Shown here one piece after another: positions 37,355 through 45,719 of a DNA stretch of 64,000 nt. The stretch covers positions 1,922,001 to 1,986,000 of the forward strand of contig CBDCYF010000005.1 in assembly GCA_965224065.1 (NCBI GenBank), written 5' to 3'. The position numbers were made by a program, and so were the translations under genes. Under the pieces are notes generated by a model that was given only the letters and a program-made list of their open reading frames with translations, ran no database searches and was not told where the DNA came from. Positions within the stretch are counted from its first letter, which is position 1. Every line of letters starts with the position of its first letter. Source of the DNA: JAOTZA01 sp965224065 (GTDB lineage: Bacteria; Acidobacteriota; Thermoanaerobaculia; Multivoradales; JAHEKO01).

Positions 37355-37879
37355 CTAGAGGTCGATCGACTCGTCGACGATCATCACGACCGGGAAATCC
37401 TGCTGGTCCAGATGGTAGATGCGGGCGGACGACGGGCTGATCGATTCGACCACCGCCAGCGAGGCGGTCGACCGCCGGTTCCCGGCGTCAAAGAAAGAGC
37501 CGGGACCGTTCGCCGTTATCTGGGGCAGAGTGGCAGGGGCGTTGGGATCTCGGACCGGGCCGGCAAACATGAATCCGACGCCCAAAAGCAAAATCACGGC
37601 AGCCGCGTGAGCCAGACCCGAGCCGCGCCGGCCGATCTCCATGGCACGGACACGCCGCATCGCCTCGACCTGCCGCTTCACCGCTTCGACATCGGAACTT
37701 TCCACTTCGGCCGGGGCCAGGTGCGTCACGGCCAGCGTCGGGTCGAAACGCAGCGCCGCGCGTCGGCAGCTCGGGCACTCCTCCACATGCCGCAGCGCTC
37801 GCATTCGCTCCGCCGAATCCTCGGAGAGAAAACGGTCGGCCTCCCGAGCGACCTTCCCCCAGTCGAGACAAGCGCTCAT
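37355..37879 (-). CDS. Membrane-bound zinc-finger anti-sigma factor
   Basis: Predicted to hold the adjacent ECF sigma factor inactive at the membrane. The 174-residue product has a zinc-binding anti-sigma motif H31-x3-C35-x2-C38 (RHVEECPSCRR), a basic linker, one membrane helix (about 88-107), and a short extracytoplasmic part rich in Ser. The ATG at 37879 overlaps the sigma stop as ATGA. The extracytoplasmic segment is a candidate sensor but has no recognised domain. Confidence 0.85.
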   Translation of the reverse strand: MSACLDWGKVAREADRFLSEDSAERMRALRHVEECPSCRRAALRFDPTLAVTHLAPAEVESSDVEAVKRQVEAMRRVRAMEIGRRGSGLAHAAAVILLLGVGFMFAGPVRDPNAPATLPQITANGPGSFFDAGNRRSTASLAVVESISPSSARIYHLDQQDFPVVMIVDESIDL

Positions 37880-38505
37880 TGCTCTTCGAGCGCTCGGTGG
37901 CCGGCGTATTCCGGAAACCGCTGGAATAGCTCGCGACGCAGGATCTTGCGCGCGGCAAACAGATGATTGCGCACCGTCGACTCTCGGCAATCCAGCACCT
38001 TGGCCACCTCGCGCGAGCTCATTCCTTCGATCTGGCCGAGCACAAAGGCGATTCGCTGACGCTCGGTCAGAGCCGAAGTGATGTCGTGCAGCACCGCGAG
38101 CACATCCCGCTCCAGGAGCCTCTCGAGATCCGTTTCGGGCGGCTGAACGATCCGGTAGAGATGCTGGCGCACCGGCTCGAGCTTGTGGAGACGCGTGCGC
38201 TTGGCGCGCAAAAAATCGATCGCCAGATTGGTGGCTATCCGGTAGAGCCAGGTGTTGGGGCTGAAGCGCCCGTCGAACTTGTGCCGATGCTCCCAGACTC
38301 TCAAAAAGGTGAGCTGAACGAGGTCGCGGGACTCTTCCCGGTCTCCGACGATCCGGTAGGTGAGGGCCAGCAGCGGTGCCGTCTTTCGCTCGAGGAGCTC
38401 GGCGAAGGCGTCCTCGTCACCCCCCTGAACCGCCAGGAGCAGGTCGCGGTCGCTGCGGGAAGGCTCAGGATCCGGCGGCGGGCTGGAGTGGACGAGATAC
38501 GGCAT
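37876..38505 (-). CDS. ECF (RpoE-type) RNA polymerase sigma factor
   Basis: Group IV sigma factor of 209 residues. Region 2 includes DREESRDLVQLTFLRVWEHRHKF and SPNTWLYRIATNLAIDFLRAKR. Region 4 includes LTERQRIAFVLGQIEGMSSREVAKVLDCRESTVRNHLFAARKIL, with the helix-turn-helix. It is the first gene of the long minus-strand secretion operon, so it probably drives that operon and is checked by the following anti-sigma factor. Confidence 0.93.
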   Translation of the reverse strand: MPYLVHSSPPPDPEPSRSDRDLLLAVQGGDEDAFAELLERKTAPLLALTYRIVGDREESRDLVQLTFLRVWEHRHKFDGRFSPNTWLYRIATNLAIDFLRAKRTRLHKLEPVRQHLYRIVQPPETDLERLLERDVLAVLHDITSALTERQRIAFVLGQIEGMSSREVAKVLDCRESTVRNHLFAARKILRRELFQRFPEYAGHRALEEQ

Positions 38506-38590
38506 TTGTTCCCGAGTTTCTTACGGCCGGGCCATTAGGATCGTCTAGCAGACGGGCCTGCCCCCTTCTAACGTCCTATCGTCAAAAGAT

Positions 38591-38596
38591 TATACT
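38591..38596 (+). promoter_or_regulatory. Possible divergent promoter region: -10 hexamers on both strands
   Basis: The 107-bp gap between the sigma gene and waaA contains GATTATACTG. It gives TATACT on the plus strand (38591-38596) and TATAAT on the minus strand (38594-38589). Neither has a convincing -35 at 17 bp. In this GC-rich DNA the AT-rich core is still the best candidate for divergent transcription starts. Confidence 0.35.
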
Positions 38597-38612
38597 GACG
38601 CCCCCACCCCGG

Positions 38613-39956
38613 ATGTGGATCCTCTACCAGATCGCCGTCCTTCTGATCAGCCTGGCGGTGGCGCCGTTTCTGCTGCTGGCGCGAGGGTCGCATTACCGGA
38701 GCACGCTGCGGCCCCGCCTGGGTCTCTATGGGAACGGCCAGGGAACGGCCGGCTCACCGCTGTGGATTCACGCGGTGTCGGTCGGCGAGGTGGGAGTGGC
38801 CGCGACCCTGGCCGAGCAACTTGCCGAGCTCGCCGGGCCCGGTGGGCTCCTGGTGACCACGGTGACTCCCACCGGGCAGGAGCAGGCAAAAAAGGCCTTC
38901 CCGGGGGCGCAAAGGACCTATTTGCCGTTCGAGATCGGGTTTGCCGTGCGGCGTTTTTTTTCACGCTACCGTCCCCGGGCGCTGGTTCTGGCCGAAGGAG
39001 ACCTGTGGCCGCTGGTGCTCCGGCGGTGCCGCCGCCAGGGTCTCCCCGTGGTGGTGGTCAACGGAAGAGTGAGCGATCGCAGCTTTTCCCGCATGAAGCG
39101 GCTGCGCCGGTTCCTCGGACCGATCCTGACGCCCGTGGGACATTTTGCAGTGCAGACGGCAGACGACCGGAACCGGCTCGAAACGCTTGGTGTCGAACCG
39201 GCGCGGATCACCGTCACCGGCAACCTCAAGTTCGAGAGCCCGGAGCCGGTCGAGCTCAAAGACCTGGCGCGAGAGCTGCGCCAACTGGCCGCAGAAAGAC
39301 CGATTCTGGTCGCCGGATCGACCATGCGGGGGGAAGAAGAGAAGGTGCTCGAGGCCTTTGCAAATGCCTGTTCGGCCACGCCGGCGCTTTTGGTGCTGGC
39401 TCCCCGTCATCCCGAGCGCTGGGACCGGGTCGGCGAGCTGCTCACGAGTCGAGGCCTTCGCTGGGTTCGCCGCTCCGAGCTGCCCGGAGACACGGCGGCG
39501 AACGTGCAGCCGCCGAATGTCGTTTTGCTCGACAGCATGGGGGAGCTGGCGTCGGTCTATCGGTTGGCCGCCAGCGCCTTTGTCGGTGGCACCCTGGTGC
39601 CATCGGGTGGACACAACCCCCTCGAAGCGGCACGGTTCGGCGTGCCGGTGGTGCTGGGACCCTCGATGGAGAATTTTCGTGAGATCGAAGAGGCCTTTGA
39701 TTTGGCCGGCGCCTGGACCCGGGTCGAAGACGCTGCGAGTCTAGCGACCGAGTGGAAGCAAATCCTCGCCGACCCGGCCGCGGGCGAGGCGCTCGGCCAA
39801 CGGGGTCTCGACCTGTTGGAGCGTCACCGCGGCGCGGCTCACAGAACCGGCGAGATTCTCCGCCGCTATCTAGGATCAGACGCCTTGGGATCAGACCCCT
39901 TGGGATCAGACCCCTTGGGATCAGACTCTGAGCGCAGCCGGGAGGCGACGGCATGA
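38613..39956 (+). CDS. waaA: 3-deoxy-D-manno-octulosonic acid (Kdo) transferase
   Basis: Membrane-anchored GT30 enzyme that adds Kdo to lipid IVA. The 447-residue product has an N-terminal membrane helix (about 5-24), then LWIHAVSVGEVGVAATLAEQL, VTTVTPTGQEQAKKAF, EGDLWPLVLRRCRRQGLPVVVVNGRVSDRSF, GNLKFE, and the C-terminal FVGGTLVPSGGHNPLEAARFGVPVVLGP. These are all diagnostic. The ATG at 38613 fits the family start. The last residues consist of a tandem LGSDP repeat from a 15-bp DNA repeat, outside the catalytic fold. Confidence 0.95.
   Translation: MWILYQIAVLLISLAVAPFLLLARGSHYRSTLRPRLGLYGNGQGTAGSPLWIHAVSVGEVGVAATLAEQLAELAGPGGLLVTTVTPTGQEQAKKAFPGAQRTYLPFEIGFAVRRFFSRYRPRALVLAEGDLWPLVLRRCRRQGLPVVVVNGRVSDRSFSRMKRLRRFLGPILTPVGHFAVQTADDRNRLETLGVEPARITVTGNLKFESPEPVELKDLARELRQLAAERPILVAGSTMRGEEEKVLEAFANACSATPALLVLAPRHPERWDRVGELLTSRGLRWVRRSELPGDTAANVQPPNVVLLDSMGELASVYRLAASAFVGGTLVPSGGHNPLEAARFGVPVVLGPSMENFREIEEAFDLAGAWTRVEDAASLATEWKQILADPAAGEALGQRGLDLLERHRGAAHRTGEILRRYLGSDALGSDPLGSDPLGSDSERSREATA
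39873..39932 (+). repeat. Four tandem 15-bp repeats inside waaA
   Basis: Unit GGATCAGACCCCTTG starts at 39873, 39888, 39903 and 39918; units 2 and 3 are identical, unit 1 has one change and unit 4 degenerates at its end. In frame it encodes repeats of Leu-Gly-Ser-Asp-(Ala/Pro/Ser) at the extreme C-terminus of waaA. Because the unit length is a multiple of three, copy-number change would not shift frame. Confidence 0.92.
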
Positions 39957-41011
39957 AAAGGTCGCCGGTCTCTTCGGGTGTCCCGGCACCCCCGGTCTCT
40001 CCCTGGCAGCGTCTCTACGGCGGCGCCCACCGCCTGCGCCGCGCCTGGTACCGGCGGCGAGCCCAACGGCTTCCCCGCCCGGTGGTGAGCATCGGCAACC
40101 TCCACTGGGGCGGCACCGGCAAAACACCCCTGACCGCAGCGGTCGCCGCGCGGCTCCGGGACGGAGGTCGCCGTGTCGCCATCCTGTCGCGGGGCTATGG
40201 TCGCCGTGGGCAAGGCGTGCGGGTGGTCAGCACCGGCTCGGGGCCGTTGCTGGGGCCGCTGGCGGCAGGCGATGAGCCGGTTCTGCTCGCCGGCGAGCTG
40301 CCGGGCGTGAGTGTCGTGGTCGGCTCCGATCGTCACCGAGCCGGGCGGCTGGCGCTCGAGCGGTTGCCCGAGCCACCCGACGTGTTTGTTCTCGACGATG
40401 GTTTTTCTCACCTGAGGCTTGCGCGCGATGTCGACATCCTGGTGTTTCCACCCGATAACCCGATGGCTGGAGGGCGGCTTCCCCCCGGGGGACGCTTACG
40501 CGAGCCGCTCGCCTCCGTGCGCCACGCCGACGCGGTGATCTGGTCGCTCGGCGACCCACCGCTGGGCGGCGCCCCGGACATCGAAGGGCTGGTCGCCGGA
40601 CTGGAAGCGTACGGCTTTCGGGGCAGGAGCTTCCAAAGCCGAACCGATGTGCTGCCCGCAACTCACGAGAGAAACGAGGAGCTACCGGACGGGGCCCGGG
40701 TTTTCCTGGTAACCGGCATCGCCCGGCCCGGAAGGGTTGCGAGAGCGCTGGCGCGGATGCCCTACGAAACCGTCGGCGCGATCGAGTTTCCCGACCACCA
40801 TCCGTACACCGACGATACGCTGCGCCGGATCGAACGAGAGTGGCGGGACTCCGGCGCCGACTGGGTGATCACGACCGGAAAAGACCACGTCAAGCTGCTG
40901 GGCCGGCTCGAGGCGCCCCTGGCCCAGTTGCCGATTCGAGCCCAGCCGGAAGAAGAGTTCTGGGAGTGGCTCGCCTCGCGCCTCGCGAGCGCCGACCGGA
41001 TGTCGCCGTGA
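39953..41011 (+). CDS. lpxK: Tetraacyldisaccharide 4'-kinase LpxK
   Basis: Inner-membrane-associated kinase that phosphorylates the lipid A precursor at the 4' position. The 352-residue product has VVSIGNLHWGGTGKTPLTAAVAARL (the LpxK P-loop), ILSRGYGRRG, GDEPVLLA, VFVLDDGFSHLRLARDVDILVF and FPDHHPYTDDTLRRI near the C-terminus. It overlaps waaA by 4 bp (ATGA) and the next gene by 4 bp (GTGA). Confidence 0.95.
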   Translation: MKRSPVSSGVPAPPVSPWQRLYGGAHRLRRAWYRRRAQRLPRPVVSIGNLHWGGTGKTPLTAAVAARLRDGGRRVAILSRGYGRRGQGVRVVSTGSGPLLGPLAAGDEPVLLAGELPGVSVVVGSDRHRAGRLALERLPEPPDVFVLDDGFSHLRLARDVDILVFPPDNPMAGGRLPPGGRLREPLASVRHADAVIWSLGDPPLGGAPDIEGLVAGLEAYGFRGRSFQSRTDVLPATHERNEELPDGARVFLVTGIARPGRVARALARMPYETVGAIEFPDHHPYTDDTLRRIEREWRDSGADWVITTGKDHVKLLGRLEAPLAQLPIRAQPEEEFWEWLASRLASADRMSP

Positions 41012-41688
41012 CCGGCCGCGCGGTAGCCGATCGGCTGGCGGCGGCGTTTCCGGACTTACCGGCCAGGTCACGCCAGCGGATCCTTTCGCGTTCACTGGCA
41101 AACGCCGCGCGCGTCGAAAACGAGCGGCGCGCCATCGGTGTGGACGCCGCGGTCGACCCGGCCCGATTGTGCTCGCGGCTCGAGCTCGATGGCTGGGGGA
41201 GGATCGCCGAGGCCGAGCACGCAGGGCACGGTGTGGCTCTCCTGAGCGCCGGGCTGGGGATCTTCGATTTGCTGCCGGTCGTCCTTCGGCTGTACAAGGG
41301 GGGGATCGAAACGCTCGATTCAATCGCTGCCCGCGCGGATCGGGCCGACGCCGGCTCCTCCGACCCGCCTCGCCTGCTGGCGCGCCTCGACCGGCCGTCC
41401 CGAGCTCGAGCGACCGACGTCGAGTTTCTGGGGAGTCCCTTCTCGGCCTCGACGCTTGCTGCGCAGAAAGTCCTCGATTGGCGATGTCCGGCTCTGCCGG
41501 TTTTTGCGTTTCTCGAGGGAAGAAGAAAACTCCGGGTGGTGGTGCGACCTCGGATCCCGGTCGAGAAAGCGCTCGACGCAAACGCGCTCACGCAGAGATT
41601 TCTGACGGCGGTCGAAACGGAGATCCTGGCCCGACCCGATCAGTACTCTTGGATCGGCGTCGAGGAGCCGAGTGGGAGCGTGCGTTGA
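41008..41688 (+). CDS. Degenerate LpxL/HtrB-like acyltransferase family protein
   Basis: Product of 226 residues related to the lysophospholipid/lipid A acyltransferases (LpxL/LpxM), which are usually near 300. It lacks the N-terminal membrane helix. The segment GHGVALLSAGLGIFDLLP (73-90) aligns with the active-site region, which in active enzymes reads like SAHFGNWE: the catalytic His is Gly82 and the acid is Asp87. LPVFAFLEGRRKLRV and AVETEILARPDQYSWIG match the family's second half. The GTG start overlaps lpxK. It may be an inactive relative or a protein with a new role in lipid A assembly. Confidence 0.68.
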   Translation: MTGRAVADRLAAAFPDLPARSRQRILSRSLANAARVENERRAIGVDAAVDPARLCSRLELDGWGRIAEAEHAGHGVALLSAGLGIFDLLPVVLRLYKGGIETLDSIAARADRADAGSSDPPRLLARLDRPSRARATDVEFLGSPFSASTLAAQKVLDWRCPALPVFAFLEGRRKLRVVVRPRIPVEKALDANALTQRFLTAVETEILARPDQYSWIGVEEPSGSVR

Positions 41689-42701
41689 AAACGTTGGTGA
41701 TTTTTCCCAACTGGGTCGGAGACACCGTGATGGCCCAGCCGGCCATCGAGAGCCTCGTCGACTCGGGTCGCGAGATCCACGCCTTCACCCGGGAGTCCCT
41801 GCACCCGCTTGTCGGGTTGATGCCGGGGATCGCCGGCATCCTGGCTCCCGGCACAAGCGACGCCGAATCCACGAGAGTCATCCGAAAACTAGGGGCCGAG
41901 GAGGTGATGATCCTCCCCAACTCCTTTCGTTCGGCCTGGTGGGCCTGGCGAGCCGGAATTCCGCGCCGCTGGGGCTACGCCGGCGATTTTCGCCGGCCCC
42001 TGCTGCGACCCGCCGTCCGGCGACCGCGATCGCCCCGGGCGAAGGGGGCGCATCGCCACCAGCTCAACGATTACGACCGCCTGCTCGAAGCGATGGGGCT
42101 CGAACCGGTCGGGACCCGGCGGCCCCGGCTCGAGCCCTCCGCAGAACACCGGGAGACGGCACGGCGCGTCTTCGAAGACCATGGCTGCGGAGCCGCCGGC
42201 AAACGTCTCGTTGGTCTCTTCCCCGGGGGCGCCTTTGGTCCCAGCAAGCGCTGGCCGGCGGGGCGCTTTGCCGCCGTGGCCCGCGAGCTCGCCGTCGCAC
42301 ACGCCACCCACGACGTCGTCGTGATCGCCGGCCCCGGTGAGGAAGAGATCGCCCGGTCGATCTCGCACGACCCGGGACGGCCGCTGCCGGTGGTCGGCCC
42401 CGATCTCGATCTCGCCGAGCTGGCGGCGGCGCTCGGACGGCTCTCGCTTCTGATCACCAACGATTCCGGTCCGATGCATCTGGCCGCGGCCGTCGGTACA
42501 CCGTGTCTGGCGCTCTTTGGCCCGACGGATCCACGCCGGACCGCGCCGCTCGGACCCGACCATCGAGTCCTCTCGACCTCGCGCTGGTGCTCGCCTTGCT
42601 TCCGGCGGCGCTGCCCGCTGCTCCACCACCGGTGCCTCAGAGACATCCGGGTCGAAGATGTGGTGCGCGCCGCCGGTGCCGAAAACTACTCGATCTCGTA
42701 A
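41685..42701 (+). CDS. waaF: LPS heptosyltransferase II (WaaF-like, GT9)
   Basis: GT9 glycosyltransferase adding heptose to the LPS inner core, 338 residues. It has KTLVIFPNWVGDTVMAQPAIESL at the N-terminus, HRHQLNDYDRLLEAMGL, LFPGGAFGPSKRWPAGRFAAVA, and LLITNDSGPMHLAAAVGTPCLALFGPTDP. The cysteine-rich end SRWCSPCFRRRCPLLHHRCL matches WaaF. The start is a TTG overlapping the previous stop (TTGA). Its last 16 bp overlap the end of the convergent BCCP gene. Confidence 0.9.
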   Translation: MKTLVIFPNWVGDTVMAQPAIESLVDSGREIHAFTRESLHPLVGLMPGIAGILAPGTSDAESTRVIRKLGAEEVMILPNSFRSAWWAWRAGIPRRWGYAGDFRRPLLRPAVRRPRSPRAKGAHRHQLNDYDRLLEAMGLEPVGTRRPRLEPSAEHRETARRVFEDHGCGAAGKRLVGLFPGGAFGPSKRWPAGRFAAVARELAVAHATHDVVVIAGPGEEEIARSISHDPGRPLPVVGPDLDLAELAAALGRLSLLITNDSGPMHLAAAVGTPCLALFGPTDPRRTAPLGPDHRVLSTSRWCSPCFRRRCPLLHHRCLRDIRVEDVVRAAGAENYSIS

Positions 42702-43189
42702 AGCGGGTCGCCGCCCTCGACCGCCTGACCGGCGGCGACAAAAAACTTTCGGATCACGCCGTCGCGATCGGCGCGAATCTCGTTTTCCATCTTCATCGCC
42801 TCGAGCACCAGGACGCCACTTCCGGCCTCGACCGCTTCGCCCTCCTCGACCAGCAGCTCGACCACCCGTCCCGGCATGTAGGCCGTGACCCGGTCGACTC
42901 CCGAGGCCGCCGCCTCACCGTGCGCGGTCTCGGCCAGATGCGTCAAGCGGTCCAGAACCCGAACCCGCTCGAGACCGTCCGCGGTCTGGATCTCGTACTC
43001 ACCGTCGGCGGTGTGCCCGACCGCCACGTCGTACTGTCGGGCTCCGACCCGCAGGCTGCGGGTCACGCCGGACGTTTCCAGATAGTCCACCTCATAGCTC
43101 CGATCGCCGATCTCTACGCGGAACCTCCCCCCCTTGCCTTCGAGCCAGAGGTGTCTTTCTTCGCCTCGATGGCGGACGATCAACTCCAT
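42686..43189 (-). CDS. Biotin carboxyl carrier protein
   Basis: Carrier subunit of a biotin-dependent acyl-CoA carboxylase, 167 residues. The C-terminal biotinyl domain has the EAMKMEN motif with biotinylated Lys133. The N-terminal 95 residues form a beta-rich extension (EERHLWLEGKGGRFRVEIGD) such as is found in propionyl/acyl-CoA carboxylase alpha subunits rather than in AccB of fatty-acid synthesis. It starts 10 bp inside the end of the biotin carboxylase gene, so the two are coupled. Confidence 0.93.
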   Translation of the reverse strand: MELIVRHRGEERHLWLEGKGGRFRVEIGDRSYEVDYLETSGVTRSLRVGARQYDVAVGHTADGEYEIQTADGLERVRVLDRLTHLAETAHGEAAASGVDRVTAYMPGRVVELLVEEGEAVEAGSGVLVLEAMKMENEIRADRDGVIRKFFVAAGQAVEGGDPLYEIE

Positions 43190-44739
43190 CCGGCACCCCC
43201 ACGCTCTCCGACCGCTTCGTTGCGGGCGGTCTCGCGCCAGTGACCCCGCCGGCCGGTACCGATCGGCGCCGCAGATCTCCTCGTCTGGCGCTCCAGGTGC
43301 TCGAGGGCCGCGACGATCAAGGGCAGATCTTGCTCCTCGACGGAACGCGGCTGCTGGAGCAGCTCACCCGCGGCCAGCTTTCGCTCCAGCATTCCGATAT
43401 CCATCCGGCCGCTGCGAAAATCCTCGTCCCGCAGCATCACCCGGTAGAGCCCGATCGCCGTGTGCACCCCGTCGAAGCGTGTCTCGGCCAGCGCCCGGTC
43501 GAGCCGTTCGATGGCCTCGGCCCGGTTTCGCCCGTAAACGATCAGCTTGGCCAGCATCGGGTCGTAGTGGATCGAAACCTCGCTCCCCTCGTAGACGCCG
43601 CAGTCGTTGCGCACCCCCGGACCCTGTGGCAGCCGCAACCGCTCGATCCGCCCGGGAGACGGAACAAAGCCCTGTTGCGGGTTTTCGGCATACACCCTGA
43701 CCTCGATCGCGTGCCCTTGCGGATCGATCCCGATCTCGGCCATCTCGTCCGGCAGCGGCTCCCCTTCGGCGATGGCAATCTGCCAGCGCACCAAATCCAG
43801 CCCGGTCACCAGCTCGGTTACCGGGTGTTCCACCTGAAGCCGGGTGTTCATTTCCAAAAAGTAGAACTCGCCCGAGGGTGCGAGCAAAAACTCCACCGTG
43901 CCGGCGTTCTGGTATCCGACGGCGGCGGCGGCCGCGACCGCCGCCTCGCCCATCCGGCGACGCAGCTCGGCGCCGACCACGGGAGACGGGGCCTCCTCGA
44001 TGACTTTTTGGTGCCGCCGCTGGATCGAGCATTCGCGCTCGCCCAGGGAGACCACCCGGCCGTGGCGGTCCGCCAGCACCTGGATCTCGACATGGCGGGG
44101 TCGCTCGATGTACTTCTCGACATACACCGTGTCGTCGCCAAAGCTGGCGCGCGCCTCCGATCGCGCCCCTCGAAACGCCGATTCGAGCTCCGCGGCCGAC
44201 GGCACCAGCCGCATGCCCTTACCGCCGCCGCCCGCCGAGGCCTTGAGCAGCACCGGATAGCCGAGCTCGTCCGCTTGGCGAGAGGCTTCCTCTAGGTCTC
44301 CGACGGCGTCCAGACCCCCCGGGACCACCGGGACACCGGCCTTCTCCATCAGCTGGCGGCTTTCGATCTTCGAGCCCATGGCAGCAATCGCATCGGGCGG
44401 CGGCCCGATGAACTCCACTCCCTGCTGCCGGCAGAGCTCGGCAAACGCCGCATTCTCGGCGAGAAAGCCATAACCCGGGTGAACCGCGTCGGCGCCAATC
44501 CGCTGCGCCAGCTTCGCGATCGCCTCGGCCCGCAGGTAGCTCTCGCGCGCGGGCGCCGGCCCGATGGGGTGGGCCTCATCGGCCAGCAGCACCGGCAACG
44601 ATGACCGATCGGGCTCGGAGTAGATCACCGCGCCTTCGATACCCAGCTCGCGAGCCGCGCGCAGAATGCGTACGGCGATCTCCCCGCGATTGGCGACGAG
44701 GATCTTGCGGAATCGTTTTCGCGCTCCGGTCAAGGCCAT
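43180..44739 (-). CDS. Acyl-CoA carboxylase, biotin carboxylase subunit
   Basis: ATP-grasp enzyme that carboxylates biotin, 519 residues. It has RKILVANRGEIAVRILRAARELG, AIHPGYGFLAEN-type HPGYGFLAENAAFAELC, KASAGGGGKGMRLV, ERECSIQRRHQKVIEEAPSP, FLEMNTRLQVEHPVTE and the C-terminal domain HYDPMLAKLIVYG. The ATG at 44739 gives the normal N-terminus although the frame stays open for about 49 more codons. A carboxyltransferase subunit is not in the window, so the acyl-CoA substrate (acetyl, propionyl or methylcrotonyl) cannot be decided. Confidence 0.94.
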   Translation of the reverse strand: MALTGARKRFRKILVANRGEIAVRILRAARELGIEGAVIYSEPDRSSLPVLLADEAHPIGPAPARESYLRAEAIAKLAQRIGADAVHPGYGFLAENAAFAELCRQQGVEFIGPPPDAIAAMGSKIESRQLMEKAGVPVVPGGLDAVGDLEEASRQADELGYPVLLKASAGGGGKGMRLVPSAAELESAFRGARSEARASFGDDTVYVEKYIERPRHVEIQVLADRHGRVVSLGERECSIQRRHQKVIEEAPSPVVGAELRRRMGEAAVAAAAAVGYQNAGTVEFLLAPSGEFYFLEMNTRLQVEHPVTELVTGLDLVRWQIAIAEGEPLPDEMAEIGIDPQGHAIEVRVYAENPQQGFVPSPGRIERLRLPQGPGVRNDCGVYEGSEVSIHYDPMLAKLIVYGRNRAEAIERLDRALAETRFDGVHTAIGLYRVMLRDEDFRSGRMDIGMLERKLAAGELLQQPRSVEEQDLPLIVAALEHLERQTRRSAAPIGTGRRGHWRETARNEAVGERGGAGWS

Positions 44740-44800
44740 TCGGGACGCTACCTTAGCTCGGCCGGAGCGACTCGCCCAAGACTCGCCTAAGATAGCGCTC

Positions 44801-45709
44801 GTGCCGCGCGCCACGACCGACCCTGTTCGCGACATCATTCGCGACATCGTCCGATTGATGCGCCCGGCGCACTGGGTCAAGAACATCTTTGTTCTCGCGC
44901 CCCTGATCTTCGCCGGAAAACTGACCGAGTCCGACGCGGTGGCCCGGGTCGGGCTCGCCTTCGTGTGTTTTTGCGCCGCGGCCAGCGCCGTCTACGCCTT
45001 CAACGACCTGCACGACCGCGAGCGCGACCGCAACCACCCGGTCAAGAAAGACCGCCCGGTCGCCGCCGGCCGGATAGCGGTGGCCGCGGCCGGCGGCCTC
45101 GCGGGGGTGCTCGCTCTGGCAGCCGTGGCCGGCGCGCTGGCGATCAACGGGCGATTCGCAACCGTCGTCCTCGGCTACCTGGGGATCAACCTGCTCTACA
45201 CCCTATGGCTCAAGCGCCTGGTCATCCTCGACGTGATGAGCGTCGCCACAGGCTTCTTGCTGCGCGTCGTAGGCGGAGGAGTCGCCGTCGCGGTCGAGCT
45301 TTCGGCCTGGCTCTTGTTGTGCACGATTTTTCTGTCGCTCTTCCTGGCGTTTTCAAAACGCCGGCACGAGCTCGCGCTCCTCTCCGGCGAGGCGTCCAAA
45401 CAACGCGCCGTGCTCGATCACTACGGCGAGGCTTTTCTGGATCAGATGATCAACGTGGTCACCGCTTCGAGTGTTCTGACCTACGCCCTGTACTCCGTCT
45501 CACCGGGGATCGTGGAACGGTTCGGACACCGCTTTCTGCTCGTCACTATGCCGTTTGTGCTGTTTGGTGTCTTTCGCTATCTCTACCTCACCTACCAACG
45601 GCCGGGGCAGCTCAACCCCACCGAGGCGGTGGTGCGGGATGCGCCGTCGCTCCTCAACGTGGCGCTCTGGGGGGCGGCGGTCGTCGCGATGATCTACGGG
45701 ACCGCGTAA
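44801..45709 (+). CDS. UbiA-family decaprenyl-phosphate phosphoribosyltransferase-like protein
   Basis: Polytopic prenyltransferase-fold protein of 302 residues. LMRPAHWVKNIFVLAPLIFAGKLTE, the Mg-binding motif NDLHDRERD, HPVKKDRPVAAGRI and FSKRRHELALLSGEA closely follow the group that makes decaprenylphosphoryl-5-phosphoribose (DPPR synthase, Rv3806c type). The GTG at 44801 was chosen; an ATG at 44858 is the next option. It is divergent from the biotin carboxylase gene. Similar genes in Gram-negative bacteria are thought to provide lipid-linked ribose or arabinose; the substrate here is inferred. Confidence 0.85.
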   Translation: MPRATTDPVRDIIRDIVRLMRPAHWVKNIFVLAPLIFAGKLTESDAVARVGLAFVCFCAAASAVYAFNDLHDRERDRNHPVKKDRPVAAGRIAVAAAGGLAGVLALAAVAGALAINGRFATVVLGYLGINLLYTLWLKRLVILDVMSVATGFLLRVVGGGVAVAVELSAWLLLCTIFLSLFLAFSKRRHELALLSGEASKQRAVLDHYGEAFLDQMINVVTASSVLTYALYSVSPGIVERFGHRFLLVTMPFVLFGVFRYLYLTYQRPGQLNPTEAVVRDAPSLLNVALWGAAVVAMIYGTA

Positions 45710-45719
45710 AGGCCTTCCC

